From assembly GCA_022661535.1 (NCBI GenBank), contig JAKULF010000001.1:868001-932000 (forward strand): a stretch of DNA of 64,000 bases, written 5' to 3'. Of the stretch, positions 11,353-23,278 are shown in pieces (positions within the stretch are counted from its first letter, which is position 1; each line of letters starts with the position of its first letter). The notes under the pieces are model-generated. The model was not told where the DNA came from, did no database searches, and saw only the letters and a list, made by a program, of their open reading frames with translations. This stretch comes from Eutypa lata. Lineage: Eukaryota > Ascomycota > Sordariomycetes > Xylariales > Diatrypaceae. The position numbers and the translations under genes were made by a program.

Positions 11353-12897
11353 ATGGACACGGGTGTCATGACCGACATCGCAACCTATCAAACTGCCACT
11401 ACTAAGGTACCGTATGGCCAATCGACATATTACTGGCATTAGCTGCCACCGACCATAGTACTTAAGCATCTAACATCCCCCAAGGCCTCAGATTCTCTAG
11501 AGAACTCTCCAAGTTTCATCGATCAACTATCCCCACCCAGCTTCTGGGACAACTTAGACAACTCAGTCAGTTCAAGTCTCTTGGACTCACCTCGAACTAC
11601 AGTCGCCTCACAACCACAAAGCGCCGTCACCAGCCTATCAGGTTCAGATTCAGCTCAGGAGACCTCCACAAAGCTACTCAAGGACGAGAAGACGCCTAAG
11701 CGACCATCCGCTAAGAAGAGAAAGTGTTCGGAAACTAAGCAGCGCGACCTTTCTGCTCTCGACTGCTCTGATTATTGGTTACGATTCGACAGCGATAACG
11801 AGAGCTTATATCACGCCGGCGCGGAACAGAGCTCCCAAGACAAATCCGAAGCTAGGTAAGTGACTCTCAATCCGTGAACTACCGGCCGCCGCCATAGGTT
11901 CTCGAGGCTGACCCCCTTCGAAGCCACAGTAACTAACCCAAGATTAGATTATTTGATTGGATCCAACCTTATTCTAGGGCCTCTTCTGTCGGGACAACCG
12001 GCACCTTCAACCTGGCTTTCCAGTCCCCTTCCGATCACTCCGTCGACGATAGCGCTCTAGAGCACGCGCTATCGGACGAGGAGGAGTTATTCTCAATGGC
12101 TCTCGCAGACGGCATGAAGACCGAGTCACCGTCAAGTGGCATCGAGGCACCAGAGAGATTGTACTCTACACCCCTTAGCTGGGAACGTCCCCAGCTGGGA
12201 GTTCAGCAGATGGACCCGTATATGTCCACGAACTCCCCTTCCTACAATGAGCCGCAAGATCGGCAACGACTCCTTGCTATTGCGATGGGTTCCGGCCAAA
12301 CACCATCCCAACTAAACACAAACCAACCGACAGCAATGGACTTCCGCTTTGATATGAACCAAAGCCCGACCACCATGTCCGACAGGAGAAGCGACGAACC
12401 GGAGCCGAAGCGAGCCCCAACAAAACCGAGGATGCCGTCGCGGACTAACTCTGGGGGAATTGGAGATAGGTCCAAAGACAAGCCCAAGAGTAGTGACAGA
12501 GCTGCACACAACGATATCGAACGCAAATACCGTACCAATCTCAAGGATAGGATAGCCGAACTACGGGATGCCATTCCTTCACTTCGTGCTATTCCAGATG
12601 ATGCCGACGATATGGCAACAGCAAGAGCTGCCCCAAAAGTTAGCAAGGTGAGCGGCACTGTTGAGTGTGCATTTGCTTGAAAGGTATGCTAACATGTCTC
12701 AGGGCACTGTTCTGTCAAAAGCCACAGAATACATACATCAGTTGGAACGAAGGAATCGCTCCATGGCACAAAAGAACGAAGAGCTAGCGAGACGGCTGCA
12801 AGCATTCGAGCAACTCATCGGCACCGGTGTTGTGGGAGCAAATTGGCAACCACAAGGTTTTGGAGCTGCAGTCTTCAACCCAAGACCTTTCCCCTAA
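11353..12897 (+). CDS. bHLH transcription factor, SREBP-type (SrbB/SAH-2-like)
   Basis: Likely exons 11353-11411, 11541-11855, 11978-12647 and 12703-12897, giving 412 residues. The last three exons are firm; the first intron (donor GTATGG, acceptor CCCAG) is the best in-frame choice but less sure. The basic region and helix 1 (about residues 300-330) read AAHNDIERKYRTNLKDRI. The Tyr at about 309, in place of the usual Arg, is the SREBP-class mark for binding E-box and sterol-response-type sites. The loop is interrupted by the last intron and helix 2 follows as 'GTVLSKATEYIHQLERRN', with a short leucine-zipper-like tail. There is no transmembrane segment, so this is a soluble nuclear factor like SrbB or SAH-2, not a membrane-tethered SrbA type. 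The acidic, serine-rich N-terminus is probably an activation region. Confidence 0.85.
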
Positions 12898-14697
12898 ATG
12901 TGTAGAAGACATGGCGGAGGGAGGGACCGACGATGAAGACTGGGTTTATTCCCATCATTCACCACTCAAAACTAATACCTTTTTACAATTTTAATCATCA
13001 ACGCCGTCACATACCAAAACTTATTGCGACCCCTTATAGCTATGACCTAACGACTATTTCTTAAGAACTCAATCTACCGACAACATCACCCACCCACATT
13101 CAACCAAACGAAACCATACAAGTGGCCTACACTTGAAACGATACTCTTATAATACATGGTCGAATTAGACCCGCTATTTCAGCATTCTCCGCGCAGAAAA
13201 AGTTATCACCATTTGCTTTCACAGAGATACCCATGCTGGAATAGTTGTCAGCATTTCTTTCCGCAGATACAGGAAGACAATCCAGGTCTAGAACGGGTTG
13301 CAACCTAGAGTAGAGGAAGACGGCCTCCCATTATTATTTTTTTGTTTCCGGGGAAGATTCTTAACCGGGGTTAGGAACGGGGTAACGGAGTTGAAAACGG
13401 GCGAACGGCTTAAAACTTTGCCATGCATATTCATGCATATTTATGAGGGCAAAGGAACATGGGTGACAGGCAGGGATTTTAAGGACAGGAAGAAAAAAAA
13501 ACACTGGGTGGACCTGCTGCCTTTTTACTACATATATATGATACCTTAGTCGTGGTATTTAGCATGGATTCAAGAATACCCACAACAAGCGCCATTATGG
13601 CATTGTCACAAGCATCGATTCGTCTTTTATGAACATGAGTGTCCGTGAACTGTAATGGCACAGTGTCTTATCTAACATCTAGTAACTTCCTGCAGATCAT
13701 GGATCTCACGCCTGTCAAGTATTCGCCTTTAAAATGTGATACGGAGACAACTCAACACCCTATGGATTCCGATGGATCATCAAACACAGTTACACATGGA
13801 CCAGAGTCTCTTAAGCGCGGCAAGTTACACAAAAGCAGCAGGGATTCGATATTATGATCTGTTCTTTGCCTGAAAAGATCTACAACGCCACAAGCTATGT
13901 ACATACATAGAAAAGAGGAGGACTGCAGGATCGAGAAGTCGGAGAGAGGTGCATAACGGCCCTATGTTGCACTGCAGGATGACACTCTAACGGTAGGCGG
14001 CCAATATCTGCGGTATTAATCATCTCGTTTCTTTCTTTCTTTCCTGCAGCACGCACGGAATTTTCATTGGGTTGCATTACGTACAACTTAGTTAAGTATA
14101 CTTACTTGCTTGCTTTCTTGACTTACCACACATAAGTACATGTCACACGCATACATGATATAATACCTGTCGTGTCGTCGTTCGCGTCCCTACAAGGCTT
14201 CGCATCGTATTAGCGCTTAGTATAAGGTGCTTACTTGGTTAGTATGGCGATTCCTCTATATCTGAAACTGTCATCGTGAGATCTCATCGAGTTATACGAT
14301 CGATTCTTACTTGCTTGCTTACTTGGGCCCCCACCCAGCATCCACATCCACATCCACTGCATAGGATGGACGGGTGAAGTGGCCCCAAAGCCGAGACATG
14401 CATCGGGCTCCGGTCGACCGGCTGATGCGGAGGAGGGCTGGAGGGAACGGTTTTGCGAAGCCTGTCTGGTTTAATGTAACGTTGGCATAATGAGAGATAG
14501 AGAGAGTGTGTGTGTGTATGTGTGTATAGTTGGTTGTCTATTGCGTATTGTGGCTTGTGATACATTGAATGAATGATCGGTGTTTGTTTCCCCTGGTTTC
14601 GACGATACATCAATAATTAGCGTCAAACTTGCTCACTTGACTACGGTCCATGATTTAAGGTAAATTATCGCGAAGCACACATCCTGGTGGGGTTTTC

Positions 14698-14715
14698 TTT
14701 TTTTTTTTTTTTTTT
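14698..14715 (+). repeat. Poly-T tract
   Basis: Eighteen consecutive T in an intergenic region. Confidence 0.9.
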
Positions 14716-15291
14716 CCGCCATTTCATGTCGATGACATGTAACATCTTTGCAGTCCGAACCTTTGTGCGACTTGAGTTGTGCCAGACGACTTGCACAATG
14801 AAGGCCGCGGATATTGATACGGGGTCGGCAGTCTAGAATAAAGTTTGTAAAAGGGGTTGTGATATGCTAATAAAAGCAGTCAGCAAGAACTTGTATTAGA
14901 CAGGCATTCATATTCATGAAAATGGCTCTTTTCCCCTAGCACTTGGCTCCCCCTTGGCGACTACTCTCCTTTTAGGGGAATCCCTAAGAGGTATTAAACA
15001 ATATTAGCAACTCTTTCGCAATGACAGCACGCTGGGAGAATAAAATTTGGTAACGAGTGAGGTAAGTTGTTAAATAAAAATAAAATAAAATAAAAAACTC
15101 TATGCTAATTTCGAAGTGTGATATTCGGCTCTGCTATTAAGGGGGTCTTGCCTTCATAGATGTTGCATTCAGCTGATCTAGAGTTGCGAAGTATAGGGAC
15201 AGTAATGTAAGCTGATATTTGTCTAGCTAAAATACAGCTCTAGATACGACACAGAGGAAACATTATGCATCGTAGCGACCTTCTAATGTAA

Positions 15292-15304
15292 CCCCCCCCC
15301 CCCC
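15292..15304 (+). repeat. Poly-C tract
   Basis: Thirteen consecutive C, about 60 bp downstream of the stop codon of the small minus-strand gene ending at 15363. Confidence 0.9.
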
Positions 15305-15362
15305 GATTATAGGAGATCTTAAACCCAACAATAGACGAGTATATGTATATATAACATGTAAG

Positions 15363-15763
15363 TTACGCCATGACCCAGCTTGACCATCCTTCCAAAGCAT
15401 CATAATCGAATGAGAAAATTTGGACCACTTCGGCATAGCATTTGAACCACCACTCAAACTCAAGTATAGCCAAGGGCATCTGACGACGCGTGGGCTCGGT
15501 ATCCTTGGTTGGAAGTAGGGGCAATATAACATGAAGTGGTTTTGGTAGGTCACTGGGCAAGCCTCTGAGATACGCCGACCTATCTTCCCATGCCTAGATA
15601 TCGTTAGAGGTTTTACCGCTACAAGCCACGTATATGATAAAAGGGGGAAGGAACGCGCCTACATACCTGGATCAATAGGGTGCGGCTCCGGTTGCGGTTG
15701 AGGCTGCGGCTTGTTACTCGTGCTGCTGCCAGAGCGTCGGAGTGGAATATCCGAGTGAATCAT
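15363..15763 (-). CDS. Small conserved-looking protein of unknown function
   Basis: Two exons on the minus strand: 15667-15763 (ATG at 15761-15763) and 15363-15583, giving 105 residues. Exon 1 encodes MIHSDIPLRRSGSS followed by a Pro/Gln-rich stretch and ends at a strong GTATGT donor. Exon 2 encodes 'SAYLRGLPSDLPKPL', 'PLAILEFEWWFKCYAEVV' and 'FDYDALEGWSSWVMA'. The intron has a good CTAAC branch site. The first AG after it (TAG at 15594-15596) puts the message out of frame; the next AG, in AAG at 15584-15586, keeps one open frame and is used here. No family is recognised. The aromatic-rich second exon looks like real protein. A frameshifted relic is the alternative. Confidence 0.55.
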
Positions 15764-16787
15764 CTCGTTGTGGATAGGTACGAAGAGATTGAATGTTCGT
15801 CTTGATGTTTTATGTCGCTTGTATTTCTGGATACGTTGATGTTTGATGTTTTACAACAGGTTCAGTCTTTGAGAAGAACGTACTTGGTCTTATATAGACC
15901 GAACCTTTGACAATTCTCAAGTCTCAGCACCGCATAAAGGTACCTAACGCATGCTGCTTCGGAAACTTATCTAGCGTATAGGGAAAGGGGGCTCACAATC
16001 GCCCACCCTAGCTCCAGTATCGGGTATTCAAGAACCAGACGCAAATGCATGGCTCCAGAATCCGCGCACGGCTGAATAGCGTAGAACCTGCGCAGCTAGT
16101 TCCTAGACCGATTGGGGTTCCATTTCAGAAGCATTGCGCCGAGTCTTCTCGTTCCGTTGTGTGATAGAACTGTGCTCCTGGACGCTGCATGGCTCAGTAA
16201 CCAACACCTTAGGTCTCTCCCAACAGGGCAGGTATGGACTTCAAACTTCACATCTATATAATTCAGAATACTACGTAGTCTTAGTCAACTGAGTGAAGCA
16301 CCCCGAGAGCACTTATCTACGTTATACACTTCTTGATTTCGTATTGCTAGGGACTTGGAGAACTCATGGCATGTGCTAGGATGACTCCATTCGCAGCTCT
16401 GTTTATCCTTCATTTCACCCTTGAGGATGGACATATTTTGCCCTTATGTGCCTATTTCAGGGGTGTAGGGAATATTTTGGTGGTTTACAAACTTGATTTG
16501 TAATGGTAAATCTGTTTAAAGGTTGAAACTTGCCTGTGTTACGGGATTTCAATTTGGTAAATACGACGTACATGAAAAGCCCGCACATTTGTAAGGAATT
16601 CCAATAGAGATAACAAGAAAAATCAGGAAATAACAAGGAGAAATGCCAACACCAGGTTCTCGTACAGCATCATCCAATTTAAAAATGGAAGGAAAGATCA
16701 TTGAAACAACCTTCCAGCCCCATTTGCATACACAGGCCCACTCACCTCGTGATCCTTCATATCCAAATCCCAAGTCCTAACCTAGAG
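15764..16787. other. Intergenic
   Basis: Promoter side of the small minus-strand gene and downstream flank of the zinc-finger gene. No supported gene. Confidence 0.55.
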
Positions 16788-17051
16788 TCATTGTGCTTGG
16801 CCGTTGAAATTGTCGGGCATGTAATTGGTGGTTGGATCATAACTCGGGGGTTGCGTGGTAACATTGGGCCAAAGGGAGTTAGAACCCATAGCCTCTGTGC
16901 CATTCATGAACTCAAACGGCGAAGTGAATTGGCCTGGAACGCTGGTGTTGGCCGGCATTTCTGTGAAGTCAAATTGTGTTGACGCCGTTGGCAGGCTCAG
17001 TAAGTGTTGCTGTGCGGCCGAGTTCATTGTGTCCGATAGGAATGGATTGGC
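16788..17051 (-). other. Open frame continuing past the TAG of the zinc-finger gene
   Basis: Directly after the TAG at 17052-17054 the same frame stays open for 87 more codons, to a stop at 16788. It encodes coding-like sequence such as 'NPFLSDTMNSAAQQHLL', 'FEFMNGTEAMGSNSLW' and 'QPPSYDPTTNYMPDNF', typical of a fungal regulator's C-terminus. Either the TAG is a nonsense mutation, it is read through, or it is removed with an in-frame intron (a 48-bp candidate begins GTCCCA). Confidence 0.5.
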
Positions 17052-18291
17052 CTAGTTTATGGCTTTTTCACGCACTACCATGGAGGCGGTAGCTGGGACA
17101 TGGTCTAAATGAAGGGTTGACATATTGGAAGGTGTAGCTGGCATTCTCTGGGACATTTTGTGTGTCTCAGTTCTGGTATTGGAGCTTCCAGAAGTCAATG
17201 AGGGCTCCGTGCTGAGATTGGTGTACGTTCGATAAGCATGGGACTGGAGACGAAGGACGCGTTCCTTCATTATCTCTTCTTTGCCCTGAGCGAACTGTAT
17301 TTCGCCATTTTGCATCTCGAATTCGAGCATGGTCTTATATAAGTGATGGAGATAAGTATCATCACTCAGAGTCATTGTCTGACTCTTCTTTTCGAACCCT
17401 AGCAGAAAGGCGTGTGAGAAAGTTATCTCGAGAAAGCCTTACTAGGTATACTCACAGGGGTGTTTTGGTGGAGTTTTTCCGGGACAAACAACGTCCCAGA
17501 TCTCATACCACTTTTCTTGGTCGGGCATATGCTTCTTGCGCTTTTTTGCTTTAGTCTCCATGGTATTCCATGCCTCGTCATCAATGCCTCGCTTTTGAGA
17601 GGGGTCACCCAAGGGGCAGTTGTCATTTCCTCGGCGGTGCTCTCTCAATTTTGCAAGGAGTCCATTTCTCTCCTTATCCGAGCCGGGGAAGATACGATAA
17701 CACCGTTCACATTGGACAGGCCTGTGCAATCTCCGGAGATGTTCCCTAGCGGAATATTAGCTATGATTGTAAGTAAAAAGATTTGGTTGCAGGTGTTGCA
17801 ATACCTGACTGCTTTGATATTGTTGAACCCCTGTTCATCAGCACACTTATTGTATACTTTATTAGTCTTCGGGTTGATACAAAGGTCAGGATCGCACTTG
17901 TATAGTGGACAGGCATATCTTGGGATATCTGTGGTCCAGGTACGATCATATCCAGAATTGAAGTCCTTTCGACCTTTGTCATCGTCGTCTCCTTCTTCTC
18001 TGTCTCTATCATCGGGGCTTGAGCGCCAGTTTCCGGACTCTGACTGCCGAGACCGTTTTCTTGATGCACTCGAGTGTCCCTGACAGCCTCCACTGCTCGT
18101 ATTTCCTTGACTTGAAGGTGACCCTGCGGCATGTTGAATCTGCTTTTGCCAGCCCCCAATGAGATAATTTCTCCTTGAGCAAACTATTCATAGAACTTGA
18201 CAGTCAGCACACAGCTTCTCGGATTCTAGTGTTTCACTCACAGCTTGAACCTCTTATGGCGTACCTTCAATCCTGTTCGCTGTTTTATCAT
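17052..18291 (-). CDS. C2H2-like zinc-finger protein of the fungal acuF-type group
   Basis: Four minus-strand exons: 18242-18291, 17805-18173, 17456-17745 and 17052-17398, giving 351 residues to the first stop. After a Ser/Arg-rich, then acidic N-terminus comes a Cys/His module: 'YACPLYKCDPDLC', 'KAVREHLRRLHRPVQCERC' and 'LREHRRGNDNCPLG'. It is followed by 'GIDDEAWNTMETKAKKRK' and 'KWYEIWDVVCPGKTPP'. This order (fingers, then a charged linker, then W-x-x-IWD-x-xFPG-like) is common in fungal zinc-finger proteins of unknown role, often near immunity-like genes. The C-terminal part is helical with 'LYKTMLEFEMQNG'. Exon 1 is small and uses an AAG acceptor for exon 2, so the N-terminus is the least certain part. 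The same frame continues after the TAG. Confidence 0.7.
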
Positions 18292-19637
18292 CCAATTTAT
18301 TGTTTGTCTCTCTTATTTAACGCATGGGCAAGAGCCGAGTAAACCACTGTGTGCGTCAGCCATGTCTAGGCTTGGCTTCATTGCTCACTAGGCTAGTCTT
18401 GCACTTCTGCTTTGGCTGCCAATACAGACAGGGCAGCCTCGACTTCATATTCAGTAAGTTGTGAATATGAGAGACAGACGCGTACCTCGCACTGAATTTG
18501 TTTTTGAGACAATGAACCATTGTCGGCACGCAATGTGGCTGAACCCTGTCAGGGGCTTCGTTGTGGCTTAGCTCCCGTTGTAATGAGTTAAAAATATACT
18601 CTTTGATGCTTTGTACGACGGCGGCTTGCGATAGTGCTCTTCGAAATTAAAGCTTGCCTGGAGGGATCTTTTAGGGATCCATCTATTCTACTATTCTCTA
18701 CAGCTTCGCTGCTTCTCTCTAACTTGATATTTTCAGCCATACCTTAGTGTCAAGAATCTACGTGACACGCATTATACTTGGTCATAACACTTATACCTTT
18801 AATAATTTAGGAGACAATCATCTTGCTTATAAACTGAAAGGGCTAAGCCATGTTATCCAAGTTATGACATAATGCTAAATAATCGTGCTTGTTGTTCAAC
18901 CTGGGCTACAAGGTTCTTGTTAGCTCTATCGCGCCCTCTACCATTGCACAGTTCCAAGTCCCCTTTGTGTCTCACGGTTTTTCGAAAACGTACATTCAGT
19001 TCTGCTAGAAAATGAGAGCGTTCAGTCGAAACCTGGATAGTAGTTCAACATGGCAGTAATATATAATTGTGGTATCATACCCCCTCGTACTTTGGATAGA
19101 AACAACCCTAGGGACAAATTGCAGCACTCCAAAGTGTCATCGAGCTGGGCTAACTCATTCATCAAAATGTCTCCTAAAAACGAGAACCGTTCTTCATGTG
19201 AATTTCAGCCTAGGACTACAGCATCTGTACAAGGAAGTACTGCATATCCTCTCAAATTTGCGGCAGCTGGTTCGGGCATTGAGACAAAATGTGAGGATAA
19301 AGCCAGAGGCCCGAAGCGCGCCGGCAATGATGTTTGTGGTGAGTACGCCGAGCTACTTGATTCTAACACTCTGGATATGAAAGACGCTCAGATCATACGG
19401 GATATCTCGGGCATATTGGGCACGCAATAGTTCTATCGATTCCAACATTAAAGACATGTCCACTCTCCTACCACATTCAAGCTAACGGAGTTTCACTCGT
19501 ATTTTAACCAGAATGCTAACTAGAATAGACAATATTATTGATGAAAAGTCACCTAGAGTAAGTAGGTAGTGTGAATATAATCAGCCACATGCCAAAGTCC
19601 CCTTAGATTTTGAAGCCTCGCGTAGGTATTAACCTGT
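18292..19637. other. Intergenic with one weak frame
   Basis: Promoter region of the zinc-finger gene and downstream flank of the secreted-protein gene. It holds a 126-codon plus-strand frame at 19050-19430 beginning with ATG, with no recognised domain; it could be a small gene but I give it little weight. Confidence 0.5.
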
Positions 19638-20662
19638 TTAACACCTGTTAAGGATGACGTTCCAGCTTCGGTCCGTCGAGAATATCTATAAACAACAATT
19701 AGTCCACTTGTACCAGTTTACTATTCCGTAGATACCATCAAAAAGCTTACCTGTCCATGCGTGTTGGTAGTCCAGGTGTTGGCACCAGAATAGGTAGACC
19801 GCTGGCACATGATCAAGACCTCGACGGCGTTACTGAAAGAAAACCAAGACTGTAAGTTAAACTGCTTTCTGTACCGGCTCTACTAACCCATGATGGGGGA
19901 GACTTACTCGGCAATGAGGCTGCAATGAATGTTTATCGTGTTGCTGGAGTCGTTGCAGAGGAAGATGCCGGCCCCGGAATTGCAGGTGGTCGTCGTGCAG
20001 CCACCATTTCCGGGGCTTCCCGGGGGAGCGGAACAGTCGCCGTTGGCAATGCTGTACAGATATCTAACGCCGTCGCCGACCCGCTCGGCAATCACGTCGT
20101 TTCCGTAGTCGCAAGTGTAGTCCTGCGAAAGAAGGCATGTGTCAGTTAAGAAGGAAAGAAAGTATCATCAGGGAATAACTAGATTGATGTTGAGCGGAAC
20201 CAGGTAGCAACAGGGTATTAATATGAACATACGCTCGAGGTTGTGGCTCGTTTCCCAATATGGTTCAGGTCCCTCCTCTGTACCGTCGAGTTGGCACTGT
20301 CCAGGCCGAGCTCACTGTCGTAGTTGGGGTTTATTCCAACAATCTGCTCGTAAATCTCCTGCGCACCCGATGTGTTGTTAGATCCAACCATGATATATTT
20401 TGCATTTTGTCTTATTGAGAGCGGATACTTACCCCTGCGGTTCCTGTGATAGACACGGAAGCCTCACCGGGCTTGACTTGGCCAGTCCATGTTATCTTAG
20501 ATGTAACCAGGTCGGCAACCGATCGAGCAGAGTTCTCTGCTGGCAAGGCCTATGCGATTCCATATTAGAAATGAACAATATCAAACCATTAGTGTTGAAT
20601 GAACATACCGCAGAGGTCGCAGCGCCTGCGAGAAGGCAGCCAAAGACAGAGGACAACTTCAT
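19638..20662 (-). CDS. Cysteine-rich secreted protein with signal peptide and Kex2 site
   Basis: Six minus-strand exons: 20609-20662, 20433-20549, 20233-20358, 19908-20122, 19751-19832 and 19638-19685, giving 213 residues; all junctions keep frame with standard donors. Residues 1-19 form a signal peptide (MKLSSVFGCLLAGAATSA). A pro-region follows, ending in 'HIGKR' at 90-94, a Kex2-like dibasic site. The mature part (about 119 residues) has eight cysteines, enough for four disulfides. It is Gly/Ser/Thr-rich in the middle ('PPGSPGNGGC') and ends 'GQIFSTDRSWNVILNRC'. No enzyme motif is seen. Signal, pro-peptide, even cysteine count and small size are the usual profile of a fungal effector or secreted antimicrobial-like protein. 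That role is inference; the secretion features are seen. Confidence 0.8.
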
Positions 20663-22234
20663 ATTGAACGACACGAAAATGATAATTTCTTTGGCCTTAT
20701 TTTGGATCGATGAAGCAAACCTCGAGGTAAACACTGGCTAGATTGGTTGTTTGATACTATATACCTACTATGACAATTCGACGTCGAATGCAGCAGTGAT
20801 ACCACATTCCTAACCCAGACAGCATCATTTGGGATGTGTACCTTCAATTAGATCAGTCGAATCAAATAGGCAAGTGGCATGAAAATCCAAGCCAACGTAT
20901 GCTCGCCTTGCTAACCGGTGAGATTTTAGTCGCCTATAGCAATCAATCAAGACCTCCAAGATCACGCCGAGTTTTATGAGCCCAGGGCCCGGCCACCACT
21001 GCGCCGTACAAATTCATTAGGCGAGGCGCTATCCGGCCCTCGTGTGTAGTAGAACAGGTTATAGATTTCAGCCGTAACGTAACCCGTTAGGGACAATGAG
21101 ATTTTAGTGCAGGCGAAATCATAGCATGAGCCTGGCCCTATAATGAACTATTTGCGTAACTCCCCTAGACCAAGTTAATTAATTATACTTGAATCGGCTC
21201 ACTGAAGTGGCTATTATGCACAGATAAATAAGCTTTAAATTGGTCTGAGCCCTGGTGCTGATTGGTCAAAAGGTTCACAGCCCCCTGATCAGATATCGCC
21301 CGACACAACATTAACCTGCCCTTCTCAGTATAGTAGCTCACTATATTGATAGGGCATTCAAACGTAGTAAGCCTTACTACGTGGTAGTTGTGGCACAGCA
21401 ATGCGGCACAGCACCTGAGCACGAGCAAGCTAGGCCCAATATATGTGGACTTGTCGGGAGACTATTCGAGACCGGTAGATCGTCCCGGATTGTCGTTGAT
21501 ATGCAAAACCTTATACCGCCTTATACGTTGACCCTTGTCATGAAACTAGCAATTACGAAAAAGCCTATGTCGATAGCTTGGACCATGAGCTCACGATTGT
21601 TTTGTACGAATCCTGTTCTACCGGAATTAGACGAACTTCAAGTGAACAAATGTTGGTTTTTATTTCCTGCCACGATATTCTTCCTCTTTTCGTGCCGACG
21701 TCTCCGTGTAAAGGGAGGGATACACAATTCTATTTTCGTGAATATGCCAATGGTGCGTGCGCTCTTTGCATAATCTGTGTAATGAGCGATGCCTCCAGTC
21801 ATTATGTACCAGCATAACCCAGGCCGAACGTTTCAGGCCATTTGTGACTTGGTATTTCCCTTTTTGGTAAGCTGGCAGCCCCATGGCATGCATAGTGCTG
21901 CAGTATCTTGCGAGATTCCAGTTGAGGACCATGTCTGTGAATGTGCCGCATGCCGGTGGTCAGCTATTGGTCGGGACCCTTTGGGTAGCAGTCAGCTCTA
22001 GGTACTATCGCCCTAGTAGCAATCGGGACCTGATCTGACCACCGCCCGCCGTATCTCAGGCCCAGCTGAGTGGATACGAATCCGTGAAGGATCGGGCTCA
22101 GGTGGTAGGTAGGTATCATGTATAAGTTACAGCATCCGCAAACGCAAGTCAGCATGTCCCCTTAGGTACAGTAGCTCGCGCGTGCAGTCTCATCCATCTC
22201 TTCTTGCTGTGGTGATAACCTAGAAGACCGTACA
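20663..22234. other. Divergent promoter region
   Basis: Shared upstream region of the minus-strand secreted cysteine-rich protein and the plus-strand GH43 gene. No supported gene; frames at 21381-21773 and 21660-21932 start at non-ATG codons or lack features. Confidence 0.55.
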
Positions 22235-23278
22235 ATGTTGCTCTCAACCTTCTCAGCATTTCTGCTGGCTCTCCTGCCCTCTGCCGTCCAGGCGTACCCG
22301 TCCCCAGGCGCATGCTCGGGAGAGTGCTTCACGCATGATCCGGCCGTGGTGAAGCGCGCTTCCGACGGCAAGTACTTCCGGTTCTCGACGCTGGGCCTGA
22401 TCGGGATCACGACGGCGGACGACCTGGCGGGCCCGTGGACGGCGAGCGGCAGCGTGATCCAGGGCGCCAGCATCATCAACTACCCGGGCAACGACGTGCT
22501 GTGGGCGCCCGACGTCAGCTACATCCGGGGGCTCTACTACTGCTTCTACTCGGTGTCGTCGTCGGGGAGCCACGTGTCGGCGATCGGGTACGCGACGTCG
22601 ACGACGATGGAGTCCGGGTCGTGGACGGACCACGGCATCGTGGTGACCTCGAGCGACAGCAGCCCCTACAACGCCATCGACGCCAACGTCGTCAACGGCA
22701 CGGGCGACAACGAGTGGTACCTGCAGTGGGGCTCGTACTGGAACAACATCTACCAGGCGCGCGTGGCCATCAACAGCGACTACGTGTTCCGCTCGGGCAA
22801 CGAGCACCAGATCGCGTACGCGCCCGACGGGAACCACAAGATGGAGGGGTCCTTCATCTGGAAGCGTGACGGATTCTGGTATCAATTCCTCAGTGTTGGG
22901 ATCTGCTGTACCTACAACCCCGACACCGACCCTATTGATCAGGTCTACCACGTCACCGTGTGCCGTAGCAACAACCCCGCCGGCCCCTACGTCGACAAGA
23001 ATGGCGCCGCTTGCACTAGCGGCGGAGGCACTACCCTGCTTGCTAGCCAGGATAACATCTATGCGCCTGGTGGACAGGGTGTCTTCCACGACGATGCGCA
23101 TGGCGATGTCTTATATTATCACTATTGTGAGTTTTTACATCCTTTATTATTTCGTGATGATGCTGGTATCTTGGACTAACTTGTTCTGACAGTGGATCTC
23201 AACGTGGGAGTGGATTATCCCCAATCTAAATTTGGGTGGAATGTTATCACTTGGGTTGATGGATGGCCTACGATCTAA
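22235..23278 (+). CDS. GH43 endo-1,5-alpha-L-arabinanase, secreted
   Basis: Two exons, 22235-23126 and 23193-23278, giving 325 residues. The donor is GTGAGT and the acceptor TGACAG. Residues 1-20 are a signal peptide. The five-bladed GH43 propeller is recognisable with its three acidic residues: Asp35 in THDPAVVK (general base), Asp149 in YNAIDANV (pKa modulator) and Glu204 in HKMEGSFIWK (general acid). Other family marks are 'NDVLWAPDVSY', 'YYCFYSVS' and the C-terminal 'GWNVITWVDGWP'. It would cleave alpha-1,5-linked arabinan side chains of pectin outside the cell. Exon 1 is clearly GC-rich compared with its surroundings, which is common for expressed secreted enzymes. The downstream flank to 23600 is AT-rich and empty. 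Confidence 0.93.

Larger units (their letters stand above)
12898..15362. other. Intergenic, 3' UTR of bHLH gene and nothing further supported
   Basis: No gene supported. Contains a GT-rich microsatellite near 14505-14525, an 18-base T run at 14698-14715 and a 13-base C run at 15292-15304. Small frames at 13298-13549, 13639-13857 and 14284-14613 lack any recognisable feature. Confidence 0.55.

Noticed and set aside
15263..15553. 96-codon minus frame overlapping the small gene
   Set aside because: Starts at GTG, runs through the C tract and has less protein-like content than the spliced frame.
22253..23101. Long minus-strand frame opposite the GH43 gene
   Set aside because: It is the Val/Arg-rich shadow typical of a GC-rich coding exon on the other strand; GH43 motifs lie on the plus strand.
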